From: a bacterium
GTDB taxonomy: Bacteria; Bdellovibrionota_C; UBA2361; SZUA-149; JAQTWB01
Direction: 5' to 3'
Assembly (NCBI GenBank): GCA_028689495.1
Contig: JAQTWB010000005.1
Span: 1-64,000 of the forward strand
DNA: 64,000 nucleotides
Within the stretch, counting starts at the first letter, position 1, and each line of letters opens with the position of its first letter. The translations under genes and the position numbers were made by a program. Below the pieces are notes generated by a model, which saw only the letters and a list, made by a program, of their open reading frames with translations, was not told where the DNA came from and ran no database searches. This document shows, one piece after another, positions 8,387 to 16,099 of the stretch.

Positions 8387-9016
8387 TCAGTTGTTGATGA
8401 AACGAAAATGAGCTTGTCTGGTAATTATCAAGCCAGCTTTTACGCCAGGCAGGATTGATACGGCGAAAAGAATCACAAACAGTATTATTCCGGCTATTGT
8501 CAGATGCGTATTGCGTGTGGCAGCGAGCAGCACTGTCGCAGCAACGGCGGCCAAAGAAGAACGGCATAGTATGCCGTTCGCCAGACCGCAAAAAGCGTCG
8601 TATTCATCCTTGATATTATTATGCCTCGCGAGTTGTGCGTTGAACTCCTTCGTCCGCAGCCTGTAGGCAAAATAGCCTGATACCATGCTCCAGATTGTTG
8701 TCCATCCAGCGAGACCAATCAGTGTTCCACTTGCTACGCCAATGATCAGTGTGTGGAATAAAGACAGCTTGCTTTCACTTTGGAGCCCGTGCAATAGCAA
8801 AGGAACGCTAACCAACAGGCATAAGGGGAGGAGAATACCACTTATGTAATACAGCGATGCCTGCTTTAGATGCATGCGCGATCGCGGCCTTACTTTTTCC
8901 TGGTTTGTCGGCATCGGCAGGTTGTTCTGATCGAGCTCCAGGTAACCTTCAAAGCTGGTCCAGAGCCAATAGACATTTGCCGAAATAAACAGCAGGTCAC
9001 CAAAAATATTATACAT
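8387..9016 (-). CDS. Hypothetical multi-pass membrane protein, about 209 aa
   Basis: Not recognised. Four to five hydrophobic segments are visible: an N-terminal one (IFGDLLFISANVYWLW), residues about 55-75 (YISGILLPLCLLVSVPLLL), about 90-115, and two near the C-terminus (LAAVAATVLLAA, IAGIILFVILFAVSILPG). A cytoplasmic Arg/Lys-rich loop lies between the first two. I start at 9016 because GCGAGG stands directly upstream of that ATG. The longer frame to 9373 has no ribosome site, runs into the start region of the plus-strand acetyltransferase gene, and reads like non-coding sequence. Confidence 0.65.
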   Translation of the reverse strand: MYNIFGDLLFISANVYWLWTSFEGYLELDQNNLPMPTNQEKVRPRSRMHLKQASLYYISGILLPLCLLVSVPLLLHGLQSESKLSLFHTLIIGVASGTLIGLAGWTTIWSMVSGYFAYRLRTKEFNAQLARHNNIKDEYDAFCGLANGILCRSSLAAVAATVLLAATRNTHLTIAGIILFVILFAVSILPGVKAGLIITRQAHFRFINN

Positions 9017-9083
9017 AAAAACCTCGCAAAAACGGTCCAATGGGGAAGGGGGCTTCTCCACAGAATTTGGAAAGGTCAATATC

Positions 9084-9109
9084 GCCCACAACCAAGTTTG
9101 GTCGTGGGC
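9084..9109. other. Hairpin upstream of the 8387 gene
   Basis: GCCCACAACCAA and TTGGTCGTGGGC form a 12-bp stem with one mismatch. It lies in the 322-base gap between the minus-strand membrane protein start (9016) and the plus-strand acetyltransferase. I see nothing else in this gap. It could be in the leader of either divergent transcript. Confidence 0.4.
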
Positions 9110-9338
9110 TACCCGTATGTAGCATGATAGAGAGACGGAGAGGTCGAAGATGTACGCCCGATTGGGCCCAATTAGCACAAAAATAGTAATATGGGCAATC
9201 TGGGAGAACGGCATAGCAGTTCTGTGGTTTGAGCTGCAATCATTCGAGAGCAGAGTCTTGGTATTGGTCAGACTCCTGCGTGTAAGATCCCTTAGAGTGC
9301 TGTTTAATTCATGAACATTTGCAGATGAGTTGAAAAAC

Positions 9339-9947
9339 ATGAGTAATATCCGAATAGAGAGTTTCTCTGGCAAAGGGGTTGAGCCCTGGATAGATGACCT
9401 CGCTCGGTTGAGGATTTCGGTATTCCGTGCCTTCCCTTACCTTTACGATGGTTCTCTGGAATACGAATTGAAGTATCTGCAGACATATCTTCTCGCTCAA
9501 GACAGTATAGTCGTTCTGGCTTTTGCGGGTGATGATGTGATTGGAGCTTCGACAGCGTTGCCGTTGGTTGAGGAGATAGAAGAATTTCAGCAGCCATTCA
9601 TTCAGTGCGGAGTGGAGTTGGAGCAAATATTTTATCTGGGTGAGTCGGTGCTTCTCCCTGAATTTCGCGGGCAGGGGATTTATAAAGAGTTTTTCTCTCG
9701 GCGAGAGGCTCAGGCACTGCGCTTGGGAGGTTTTAGGCAATCAGTGTTTTGTGCGGTGCAGCGAAGCCTTGAGCATCCTTTGCGCCCGGCTGATTACCAG
9801 CCGCTTGATCTTGTTTGGGAAAGATTTGGATATTGTCGTCAACCATCATGGCAGACAATGCTGGCCTGGAGGGATCTCGGTGAGGCGGAGGAAAGCGAAA
9901 AGCTGATGATGTTTTGGAGTAAAGTCTTGGTGGAGGGGAGCTACTGA
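9339..9947 (+). CDS. GNAT-family N-acetyltransferase
   Basis: Predicted acetyl-CoA-dependent N-acyltransferase of unknown substrate. It has the GNAT fold order: an N-terminal beta-alpha part with RISVFRAFPYLYDG, a central YLGESVLLPEFRGQGIYKEF (the acetyl-CoA pyrophosphate-binding Q/RxxGxG/A motif as RGQGIY, about residue 108), and a C-terminal AVQRSLEHPLRPADYQPLDLVWERFGY. An in-frame TTG at 9330 is an alternative start. Its stop overlaps the start of the nitrilase gene (TGATG), so the two are translationally coupled. In some bacteria a GNAT domain and a nitrilase domain are fused in one polypeptide, so this pair probably works on one substrate in the cytoplasm. Confidence 0.85.
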   Translation: MSNIRIESFSGKGVEPWIDDLARLRISVFRAFPYLYDGSLEYELKYLQTYLLAQDSIVVLAFAGDDVIGASTALPLVEEIEEFQQPFIQCGVELEQIFYLGESVLLPEFRGQGIYKEFFSRREAQALRLGGFRQSVFCAVQRSLEHPLRPADYQPLDLVWERFGYCRQPSWQTMLAWRDLGEAEESEKLMMFWSKVLVEGSY

Positions 9948-10822
9948 TGAACCGGAATTGTAAATACCGCCTTGCCGCAGCGCAATACAAGATATCAAGG
10001 CACAAAAACTGGCCGAGTTTTGCCGGAAAAATTGCCGGTCTCGCAGTGCAGGCCACAGATTCTGCTGCTCGTCTGTTGTTGCTGCCCGAATATTTCAGCA
10101 TGGAACTTGCTGCGCTTTTTGCGGAGAAGGTGCAAAGCTCACTTTCCCAGCAGCTTGATTCCCTGCAAGAGCTATTGCCGGAGTTCTTGGGATTATTTGC
10201 AGGAATTTCACAAGAAGCAGGTCTGCACATCCTTGCCGGCACTTATCCTGTGCGGGTTGATCATGCCAGGTATGTAAACAGGGCATATTTTTTCTCGCCT
10301 GATGGATGTGTGCAATATCAGGACAAACTGCAGATGACGCGTTTTGAGAATGAGCAGTGGGGAATATCGGCAGGTGATGAAATCAAGGTTTTTGATAGTG
10401 AGTTGGGGAAGATAGGCGTTTCGATTTGTTACGATAGTGAGTTTCCGCTGATTGCTCGTCGGCAGGTGGAGCTTGGAGCTTCGCTGCTTCTTGTGCCAAG
10501 CTGCACCGATACTTTGGCCGGCTACCATCGGGTGCGGATTGGTTGCCAGGCCCGCGCACTGGAGAACCAGTGTTATGTGGCACATTCGACAACAGTTGGC
10601 GATGCCCCCTGGTTGGAGGCAATTGATCTTAATGTCGGTGCTGCTGCAGTTTATACTCCGGTTGATCGAGGCTTCCCTGATAATGGCGTGTTGGCGCTAG
10701 GAGAGATGAATCAAAGTCAAATGTTGTTTGCTGATGTGGATCTGGAGTCGCTGGACAGAGTGCGAAAAACAGGGCAGGTTTTTAATCACCGCGATTGGGA
10801 TAAGCAGAAGAACTTTCTGTAG
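9947..10822 (+). CDS. Carbon-nitrogen hydrolase (nitrilase superfamily amidase)
   Basis: Hydrolyses an amide or nitrile through a Glu-Lys-Cys triad. The triad is visible: LLLLPEYF (Glu, residue about 48), YQDKLQMTRFE (Lys, about 127) and GVSICYDSEFP (Cys, about 166). AQYKISRHKNWPSF at the N-terminus matches the family opening. At 291 aa it is a complete single-domain enzyme. The coupled upstream GNAT gene suggests an acetylation or deamidation step on a small amine-containing metabolite; the substrate cannot be read from sequence. Confidence 0.9.
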   Translation: MNRNCKYRLAAAQYKISRHKNWPSFAGKIAGLAVQATDSAARLLLLPEYFSMELAALFAEKVQSSLSQQLDSLQELLPEFLGLFAGISQEAGLHILAGTYPVRVDHARYVNRAYFFSPDGCVQYQDKLQMTRFENEQWGISAGDEIKVFDSELGKIGVSICYDSEFPLIARRQVELGASLLLVPSCTDTLAGYHRVRIGCQARALENQCYVAHSTTVGDAPWLEAIDLNVGAAAVYTPVDRGFPDNGVLALGEMNQSQMLFADVDLESLDRVRKTGQVFNHRDWDKQKNFL

Positions 10823-10854
10823 GTGGCGTAGGCAGGTTGTGAACGCATGATGTG

Positions 10855-10908
10855 CGGTAACGCTTCATTCTTGCGTTACCGTAGGGCGCGGGCCTTGTGT
10901 CCGCCCGT
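10855..10908. repeat. Hairpin plus dispersed repeat unit (copy 1)
   Basis: CGGTAACGC/GCGTTACCG (10855-10863 and 10873-10881) is a perfect 9-bp stem, immediately followed by GTAGGGCGCGGGCC and TTGTGTCCGCCC. The same GC-rich string, again preceded by a stem ending in TACC, occurs at 24062-24120. It sits between the convergent nitrilase and phosphoribosyltransferase-like genes, so the stem may double as a terminator. Confidence 0.65.
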
Positions 10909-10935
10909 CTGTGATGATGTCCTCGTTGATGCAGC

Positions 10936-11931
10936 TTAGCTTGCTAATTTGTTTATACGTTCAAGCATCTCATTGGCTACTGCGATAAGCGAGATATCGC
11001 CGTGCGCGGAAATCTGTCCAAGGGCGGGAAAACGTTCATCGAGGTAAGCTTGATAAGTCATTCCTTTTTCCCCAAGCTCATATACTCGCTGCCAGTAATC
11101 GCGCACATCTTCAAGATATTCCGGTAAAAAGAAGGCGCGGGATCCGGCATCGTAGATGGCACAGCGTTCAATCGGATAGGCAGGATTTTCGCCTTGTGAG
11201 GCGATAAACTCCTCCGCCATCAAGGATTCGCGACGCAGAAGATCCGTGCCGGGAATAGTAATATGGAGGTTGCTGTTTTTGTTGGCAACGCTAAAGCAGC
11301 CTTCGAGGAAATACAATGCGGTGCCTTGATAGTCAGGGAAGAGCGCGATGGCCTGTTTTTCCACTTCGCTGATGATATTCAGCGCAGCGTCACCGCCGAT
11401 GGTGAAGAAGCGAATGGACCGCAGTTTGGTGCCCTGTTCGCTGGCGGCGGAAAGGAAAAGCTTGAGGCCATGGCGCAGGCTGGTGCCGGTGGCAACAACG
11501 TCTCCAAATACCAGATCGCAGACAGGCGGCAGTTGAATTTTTCGGTAGTCAGCTTCAGTGATGTGCCAGGTGTCGCTTTCTGGAGTTTCTCTGACTCGTT
11601 GTGCCGAGATAAAGGCTGAAGCGTGGCGGTTCCAGCCATGGGCTTGTGCCAGGGCCTCACGCAGACCAAAGTTAAGGCCGCCGCGAAGAATGTTCAGCAC
11701 TACCGCAGAATCTTCGGCAATAGGAAGGGATGTGAATTGACTTTCTGCGGAGAGAATTCGCTGGCATGCGGTTTTCAGGGCGTCGGTATAATTTACTCCA
11801 ACAAAGAGGGAATCGTTGCAAATTCTCCGGCTTTCTGCGGAGGAAGTGATGAAGGTGTTTACTTTGCCCCTAGTTGAACAGCCATAAACAGCGCAGGATT
11901 TGTCTTTATAAAGAGGTGAGATCGACCACAT
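10936..11931 (-). CDS. Phosphoribosyltransferase-fold protein of unknown substrate
   Basis: The PRTase signature is present: VVLNILRGGLNFGLREAL (about residue 77, the flexible-loop side) and CDLVFGDVVATGTSLRHGL (about residue 138, the acidic-pair plus TGTS loop that binds the ribose-5-phosphate of PRPP). The C-terminal 150 residues are extra compared with classical PRTases and include FLPEYLEDVRDYWQRVYELGEKGMTY, so this is not a standard hpt, apt, upp or pyrE product. The start at 11931 lacks a clear ribosome site and may lie slightly inside. A Fur-box-like palindrome is 59 bases upstream. I infer nucleotide or cofactor salvage, without a specific substrate. Confidence 0.75.
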   Translation of the reverse strand: MWSISPLYKDKSCAVYGCSTRGKVNTFITSSAESRRICNDSLFVGVNYTDALKTACQRILSAESQFTSLPIAEDSAVVLNILRGGLNFGLREALAQAHGWNRHASAFISAQRVRETPESDTWHITEADYRKIQLPPVCDLVFGDVVATGTSLRHGLKLFLSAASEQGTKLRSIRFFTIGGDAALNIISEVEKQAIALFPDYQGTALYFLEGCFSVANKNSNLHITIPGTDLLRRESLMAEEFIASQGENPAYPIERCAIYDAGSRAFFLPEYLEDVRDYWQRVYELGEKGMTYQAYLDERFPALGQISAHGDISLIAVANEMLERINKLAS

Positions 11932-11989
11932 TGCTATAGATATTTTATTGGGTGATTAACATGTTTAAACTAATTTTGGACAAAAACAA

Positions 11990-12002
11990 GATAATCATTA
12001 TC
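11990..12002. promoter_or_regulatory. Fur-box-like palindrome
   Basis: GATAATCATTATC is a perfect 6-1-6 inverted repeat and equals the inner part of the classical Fur consensus (GATAAT-C-ATTATC). It lies 59 bases upstream of the minus-strand phosphoribosyltransferase-like gene, in its likely promoter region. The third hexamer of the full 19-bp box is not conserved. Confidence 0.5.
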
Positions 12003-12008
12003 GGAAGT

Positions 12009-12039
12009 TACATGGCTCAGGTAAACCCTGAGCCATGTA
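12009..12039 (-). terminator. Strong hairpin terminator after the 12047 gene
   Basis: TACATGGCTCAG and CTGAGCCATGTA pair perfectly over 12 bp with a 7-base loop, eight bases past the stop of the minus-strand gene at 12047. It closes the three-gene unit 15581-12047. Confidence 0.75.
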
Positions 12040-12046
12040 GTGTAGT

Positions 12047-14023
12047 TTACCTGTCGGCAAAATTACCAACTGGCTTGTCGTCCGTACCAGGCAGGCCCCA
12101 TTGTGTTACCACAACGTTTGCTTCTGGTGTTCGTTCAAAGTGATTGCCATCGTCTGGTCGGTATACAGTCAGGCGATCGCGTGAATCATCAGAGCTTTCA
12201 CCAGCTTCAACGATTCCTGGGATATCGCCCGGCAGGCCGAAGGGGACAACTATTGGTACGTTGTTTGAGCTGAAACGGATAAACCAGTTTCCATCGCGAT
12301 AAACAGATACGTCGTCAATGTCATCTCCGTCAAAATCACCTAGCAGGAAGTCGTCTCCGGGGAGTCCGAACTGCTCGGCGTTACCAGCTCCGGAATTGCC
12401 TGCCAGTGCTCCTTCGCGGTTAAACCCACTGGATGAGTAGAGGGTGTACCAGATGCCAGTATTTTCGTCGATGACAATCATATCCGCTCGACCATCGCCA
12501 TCTCGGTCGGCGACTTTCGGAGTATGGCTTGGCAGCCCCCATTGGCGAACGAGCAGGTGAGATGAGCTTGCTCCGTATGCTTGCTGGATGTCTCCTCCGC
12601 TGGAGAGAAAGACGAACCAGAGGCCATAAGTTGGTCTCCAGACTGCGAAGTCAGCCAGGCTGTCTCCATCAAAATCACCAGCAAGCGGTACGTCTCCAGT
12701 CAGTCCCCACTGGACGATTCTTGCTACCTGAAAACCGGTGCTGGACAACTTGATGAACCAGGTTCCAGTTGAAGGTCTCCAGACAGCGAGATCGGTCTGA
12801 CTGTCTCCATCGTAGTCAGCCGGGACCGTGACATCTCCAGGAAGCCCCCATTGTATGCTCTCGAAATTACTGGTGGTCTGTTCGTCTGCACCGCGATAAC
12901 GAATAAACCAGGAGCCAAGCGAGTCGCGATAGATAACCTTCTCCGAGTGGCCATTATCATCGAAATCGTTGCTGGAGTTACCGCTTTTGATTGAGATACG
13001 GCGGGCAACCAATGAGTTATCATTTTGTCTTTCCGCCTTTAGTTCGACAACGGTGCCGGTTTGAACATCAGATAATTGAGCAGCCACATTATGTTTACGG
13101 CGAACGATAGTCTGTCCGTTTATCGCAGCGGTTACTCCTCGGACTGTAATGCTGCTGTCGGAGATCAATGACACAGGACCCCGGACCTCTACTTCGTTGC
13201 CATCATGATCTTCCAACTCAATTTTTCTGGCAATGAACAAGTTGCCTTCCTGAATAAACTTGATTTCAACCATTGCGCCAACACTAAAAGAATCGATTGT
13301 TGTTGGGAAACTGTTTTCATCTTCAAAGCGTGTTGTCGCGGTGACCGAGTAATCACGACCATCTACAGTTATAGAAGTTGGACTGATTGAGGCAATTCTT
13401 CCCACTACTTCGACATCGTTGATTTTGTCAGAAAAGTCATCCCCATCATCGTTTCCATCGTCATCTCCGCTGGCGCTGTCTTCTCCGAGTTTCAACTTAA
13501 TTTTGTTGGCGATCGTTGGGGATGAAGAGCTGAATTTGACCTCAACTTTGCTGCCGATTGTGATTGCTGAAAATAAAATGGCCTGTCCGTTGGAATCGGC
13601 AATCAATGTGCTGTTGTTGATGTCGAAACTTTGCCCTTGAAGAGAAATGCGACTTGCGCTGATTTCGGTAACCAGGCCTTCAATTTCTTGCAATAGGGAG
13701 CTGTTCGACTCATGCTCCAGTTCCAGAGAATCGGCAATGAGGGAGCCACCAACAAAAATACCCTTTGCTTTCACTCCGTCTCCAACAGTAAAGGCAGTGT
13801 AGGATATGTGATGACCAAATCCATCTTCAAACTCAGTGGAGTTATTGATTAGATATTCGACAGCATCGACAACAAAAGACGAACTGCTTTTTGTTGTCAA
13901 TATTCCGCGAGTGATGATGTCCGAGTCATCCGCAGAGGCGAGGTTTGTGTATAACGTCAGCGAGAGCAGTAGTACGCTGACCCTACTTAGGGTTTTGCTT
14001 AAAATTGTTGTTGGTATTTTCAT
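12047..14023 (-). CDS. Secreted protein with four DUF5666 repeats and a C-terminal FG-GAP/VCBS-like beta-propeller
   Basis: Residues 1-31 form a Sec signal peptide ending near NLASA. Four related domains of about 70 residues follow (roughly 37-105, 113-180, 205-275 and 280-350), each with a GxVxxIsxxxItVxGxxxxI pattern typical of DUF5666. Residues about 365-655 contain five or six blades with WGLPGD or QWGL and calcium-loop motifs DYDGDSQTD, DFDGDSLAD, DRDGDGRAD and DFDGDDIDD, as in integrin-like propellers. It is probably exported and calcium-stabilised, with an adhesive or carbohydrate-binding role as inference. The start has AAGGGAATT upstream. It is last in a unit with the lipoprotein and the DUF6502 gene. 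Confidence 0.85.
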   Translation of the reverse strand: MKIPTTILSKTLSRVSVLLLSLTLYTNLASADDSDIITRGILTTKSSSSFVVDAVEYLINNSTEFEDGFGHHISYTAFTVGDGVKAKGIFVGGSLIADSLELEHESNSSLLQEIEGLVTEISASRISLQGQSFDINNSTLIADSNGQAILFSAITIGSKVEVKFSSSSPTIANKIKLKLGEDSASGDDDGNDDGDDFSDKINDVEVVGRIASISPTSITVDGRDYSVTATTRFEDENSFPTTIDSFSVGAMVEIKFIQEGNLFIARKIELEDHDGNEVEVRGPVSLISDSSITVRGVTAAINGQTIVRRKHNVAAQLSDVQTGTVVELKAERQNDNSLVARRISIKSGNSSNDFDDNGHSEKVIYRDSLGSWFIRYRGADEQTTSNFESIQWGLPGDVTVPADYDGDSQTDLAVWRPSTGTWFIKLSSTGFQVARIVQWGLTGDVPLAGDFDGDSLADFAVWRPTYGLWFVFLSSGGDIQQAYGASSSHLLVRQWGLPSHTPKVADRDGDGRADMIVIDENTGIWYTLYSSSGFNREGALAGNSGAGNAEQFGLPGDDFLLGDFDGDDIDDVSVYRDGNWFIRFSSNNVPIVVPFGLPGDIPGIVEAGESSDDSRDRLTVYRPDDGNHFERTPEANVVVTQWGLPGTDDKPVGNFADR

Positions 14024-14044
14024 GTAAATTCCCTTTATTGTTTT

Positions 14045-14719
14045 TTACCGGTCTTCATCTGTTAATTTGTCTTCCCTTTCATCTTCATTTTTATCTTCTT
14101 CGTGGGCATCCTCGAGCTCTTGTTCCTGTTTATCGTCCGAAATTTTGTCTGTTTCCTGCTCGTTTATCTTGTTTTCATCTTCGTTAACCCCGTCGTTCTC
14201 GTCATCCTCGGTTTCATTTCGATCTTCCAGGTGATCATCTGAACTTTCGTCTTCCGATTCGTTTTCGTCGATTTTTTCGTCGTCAGAATTATTCTTGTCC
14301 TCGTTGTTATTATCATCGTTATCATCGTCTTCTTCGATTCTTGTCTGTCGTATATCAGATGAATCTTCATCAATCTGAAAGTCAGCGATGATGCGCGATG
14401 TTGTTGGTTGGATGTTAGTCACGGTTGAGCTGTAGGACGATGACGGAGTGTCGAAAAGATAGGTCAGGGTGTCTCCATGAGCGTTTGATTCAAAGCTATA
14501 GAAGCCATCATTATCCGTATAAGCTGAATCACCTGACTCAGCTATCGAGACTAGCGCGCCAGAGATCGGTTCGCCCGTGAGGGAGAGGAGGATGCCCTCA
14601 TGCTTTAATCCACCTGTTCCACTGGAGCCACCGCCGCATCCGCAGATTAGCAGCAAGCTGAAGAGTATCAGAGCTAGCGGCACTTTTCGTAACAGGAAAT
14701 TAGCTGTTTTCTGTTTCAT
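14045..14719 (-). CDS. Lipoprotein with a carboxypeptidase-regulatory-like domain and a long acidic tail
   Basis: The N-terminus LALILFSLLLICGCGGG is a lipoprotein signal with the lipidated Cys near residue 27 or 29. Residues about 38-110 resemble a carboxypeptidase-regulatory-like beta-sandwich (GEPISGALVSIAESGDSAYTDNDGFYSF). From about residue 120 to the end the sequence is almost only Asp, Glu, Asn, Lys, Ser and Gln (over 100 residues), an extreme low-complexity acidic region that could bind calcium or other cations outside the cytoplasm. It overlaps the upstream DUF6502 gene by 20 bases and is followed 21 bases later by the DUF5666/propeller gene, so the three are cotranscribed. Confidence 0.85.
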   Translation of the reverse strand: MKQKTANFLLRKVPLALILFSLLLICGCGGGSSGTGGLKHEGILLSLTGEPISGALVSIAESGDSAYTDNDGFYSFESNAHGDTLTYLFDTPSSSYSSTVTNIQPTTSRIIADFQIDEDSSDIRQTRIEEDDDNDDNNNEDKNNSDDEKIDENESEDESSDDHLEDRNETEDDENDGVNEDENKINEQETDKISDDKQEQELEDAHEEDKNEDEREDKLTDEDR

Positions 14720-15581
14720 TTTTATCTCTCTGCTGTTCGTTTATTATTGGCGTCGCCAGGTCTGGTGGGGCTTCTGTGATGCTAAAAGAACCCAGAACAA
14801 CTTTAGCGGCAAAAGTTTCCCCGGGAGCTTTCGGGTTGATATCGCGGTCGAAGTGCGAAAGGAATATTCGCGCTCGTTGGTGGAGGTCTGAGCCTTCATG
14901 GAGTAGCCAGTCGCGAATTTCTGGCAGATGGTCCGCGGCGATATTGTCGTATTCGGTGCGGATGTGCAGGTTTGCGGCCATAGGGCGACTGTTGTCACCG
15001 ATATTCTCTTCAACAGCCTCTGAGAGAGACAGGATGTCTTTAGCCAAGAGTTCATAAGCGGAGATACTGTCCGTTTTAAGGTTCTCAATGTTGGCCATAA
15101 GTTTTAAGCCAGACTCAGTTTTCTGTGCGGCCCCTGAGCGCTCAAGTTCAAAGAGTACAGAATAAGGGTTGAGATCGCTGCTGACTGAATTGACCAGTTG
15201 ATTGAACTCACTGTTTTTCCCGAAGTAGGCAAGGTTTTTTGGTTGGCCTGATGGATCGCGGAAATCAGGCATCGTTTGCCAGTTGTTCAAGATACGCTGG
15301 ATTACGCTGAGAGTTCGTCTCTGGCTAAGGCCAGGGCGATTTTCATCGGCCTCCTTTTTGATGCTGGCGATGTCCTTTCGGTGCACTCCGGTCATGGCTG
15401 AGATGCGGGAAATACTTGCGGTATCTCCTTGCCTTTTAAGTTCATCACTTGCTTCTTCCACCAGCAGTGCTTTTATCAAATCGAGCAAGGTCTGGAGGTG
15501 CAGGGAGTGGCGTAGGGCAAGGCGTATCGCCGGGCGCAACATGGTGCTGATAAAGTCAGTGATGCGATTGTCCTGTGCCAT
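14700..15581 (-). CDS. DUF6502 family protein
   Basis: The family has no established function. Features matching it are the opening MLRPAIRLALRHSLHLQTLLDLIKALLVEEA, the central TGVHRKDIASIKK (a helix-turn-helix-like segment near residue 65-80), a middle ILNNWQTMPDFRDPSGQP, and the end DIAADHLPEIRDWL. The HTH-like part suggests a cytoplasmic DNA-binding regulator of the two secreted proteins encoded downstream; this is inference. I use the ATG at 15581, giving the normal family N-terminus; a GTG at 15632 would add 17 residues. A perfect GTGGGAA palindrome sits just before that GTG and may be its own operator. Confidence 0.75.
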   Translation of the reverse strand: MAQDNRITDFISTMLRPAIRLALRHSLHLQTLLDLIKALLVEEASDELKRQGDTASISRISAMTGVHRKDIASIKKEADENRPGLSQRRTLSVIQRILNNWQTMPDFRDPSGQPKNLAYFGKNSEFNQLVNSVSSDLNPYSVLFELERSGAAQKTESGLKLMANIENLKTDSISAYELLAKDILSLSEAVEENIGDNSRPMAANLHIRTEYDNIAADHLPEIRDWLLHEGSDLHQRARIFLSHFDRDINPKAPGETFAAKVVLGSFSITEAPPDLATPIINEQQRDKNETENS

Positions 15582-15615
15582 TGTCGCCAGCGGTGAGCTC
15601 CGGTTTGTATCGTGA

Positions 15616-15632
15616 GTGGGAATTTTTCCCAC
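15616..15632. promoter_or_regulatory. 17-bp palindrome upstream of the DUF6502 gene
   Basis: GTGGGAA-TTT-TTCCCAC is a perfect 7-bp inverted repeat with a 3-base centre, 35 bases upstream of the ATG at 15581. It could be an operator for the unit 15581-12047 or a leader hairpin. Confidence 0.4.
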
Positions 15633-15849
15633 TATGTTACATGCTGCCCCAGGTTGGCTCTTGAAGTCAACTGGATAGTTGTTTTACCGCAAAATTTTCT
15701 CAATATCTCATCGCTAAATGAGTTGAGGGGGGGTATTTGTCGCTTGTCTGCCGTTGTCGCTTTGTGTTTAGACTCCCGCTTGAGGTCGTTGGCTGATGCA
15801 AGCGGGGAGTTGCATATCACTCTCTATAATTCATTCAAGTGGAGGTTCC

Positions 15850-16038
15850 ATGAATAAGCTTTTGATAATTAGTGCAATAATATTAACGAGTACGTTGGTC
15901 GCGGCTTGTGCCACAAAGAACGTTACGCCGTCTGAGTGCGGTTGCCGCCGGCCTGCTGCCAAGTGTGAGTCCTGCCAGTGTCAGGATCACAGCCAATGTA
16001 CATCTGAGAAGAATTGTGGCTGTACGGGAAAGAAATAA
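15850..16038 (+). CDS. Small cysteine-rich lipoprotein, metallothionein-like
   Basis: A 62-residue product with a lipoprotein signal (MNKLLIISAIILTSTLVAAC, lipidated Cys at 20). The mature part is only about 42 residues but holds eight more cysteines in CxC and CxxC patterns (ECGCR, KCESCQCQ, QCTSEKNCGC). Such density suggests metal binding at the envelope, possibly zinc, copper or cadmium. The start at 15850 has an ideal GGAGG five bases upstream. It converges with the amidohydrolase gene. I know of no named family for it. Confidence 0.8.
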   Translation: MNKLLIISAIILTSTLVAACATKNVTPSECGCRRPAAKCESCQCQDHSQCTSEKNCGCTGKK

Positions 16039-16099
16039 TAAAAAGATAACAGGCTGGAGTATTCCGGGGGAGGCGCAGGTTGTTTGGTCAGTTAAACAA

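Noticed and set aside
9017-9373. N-terminal extension of the minus-strand membrane protein
   Set aside because: A clear GAGG-ATG pair at 9016 gives a normal membrane protein; the extension runs into the start region of the plus-strand gene and looks non-coding.
14164-14373. 69-codon minus-strand frame over the acidic lipoprotein
   Set aside because: It is an out-of-frame shadow of the low-complexity tail in the lipoprotein gene.
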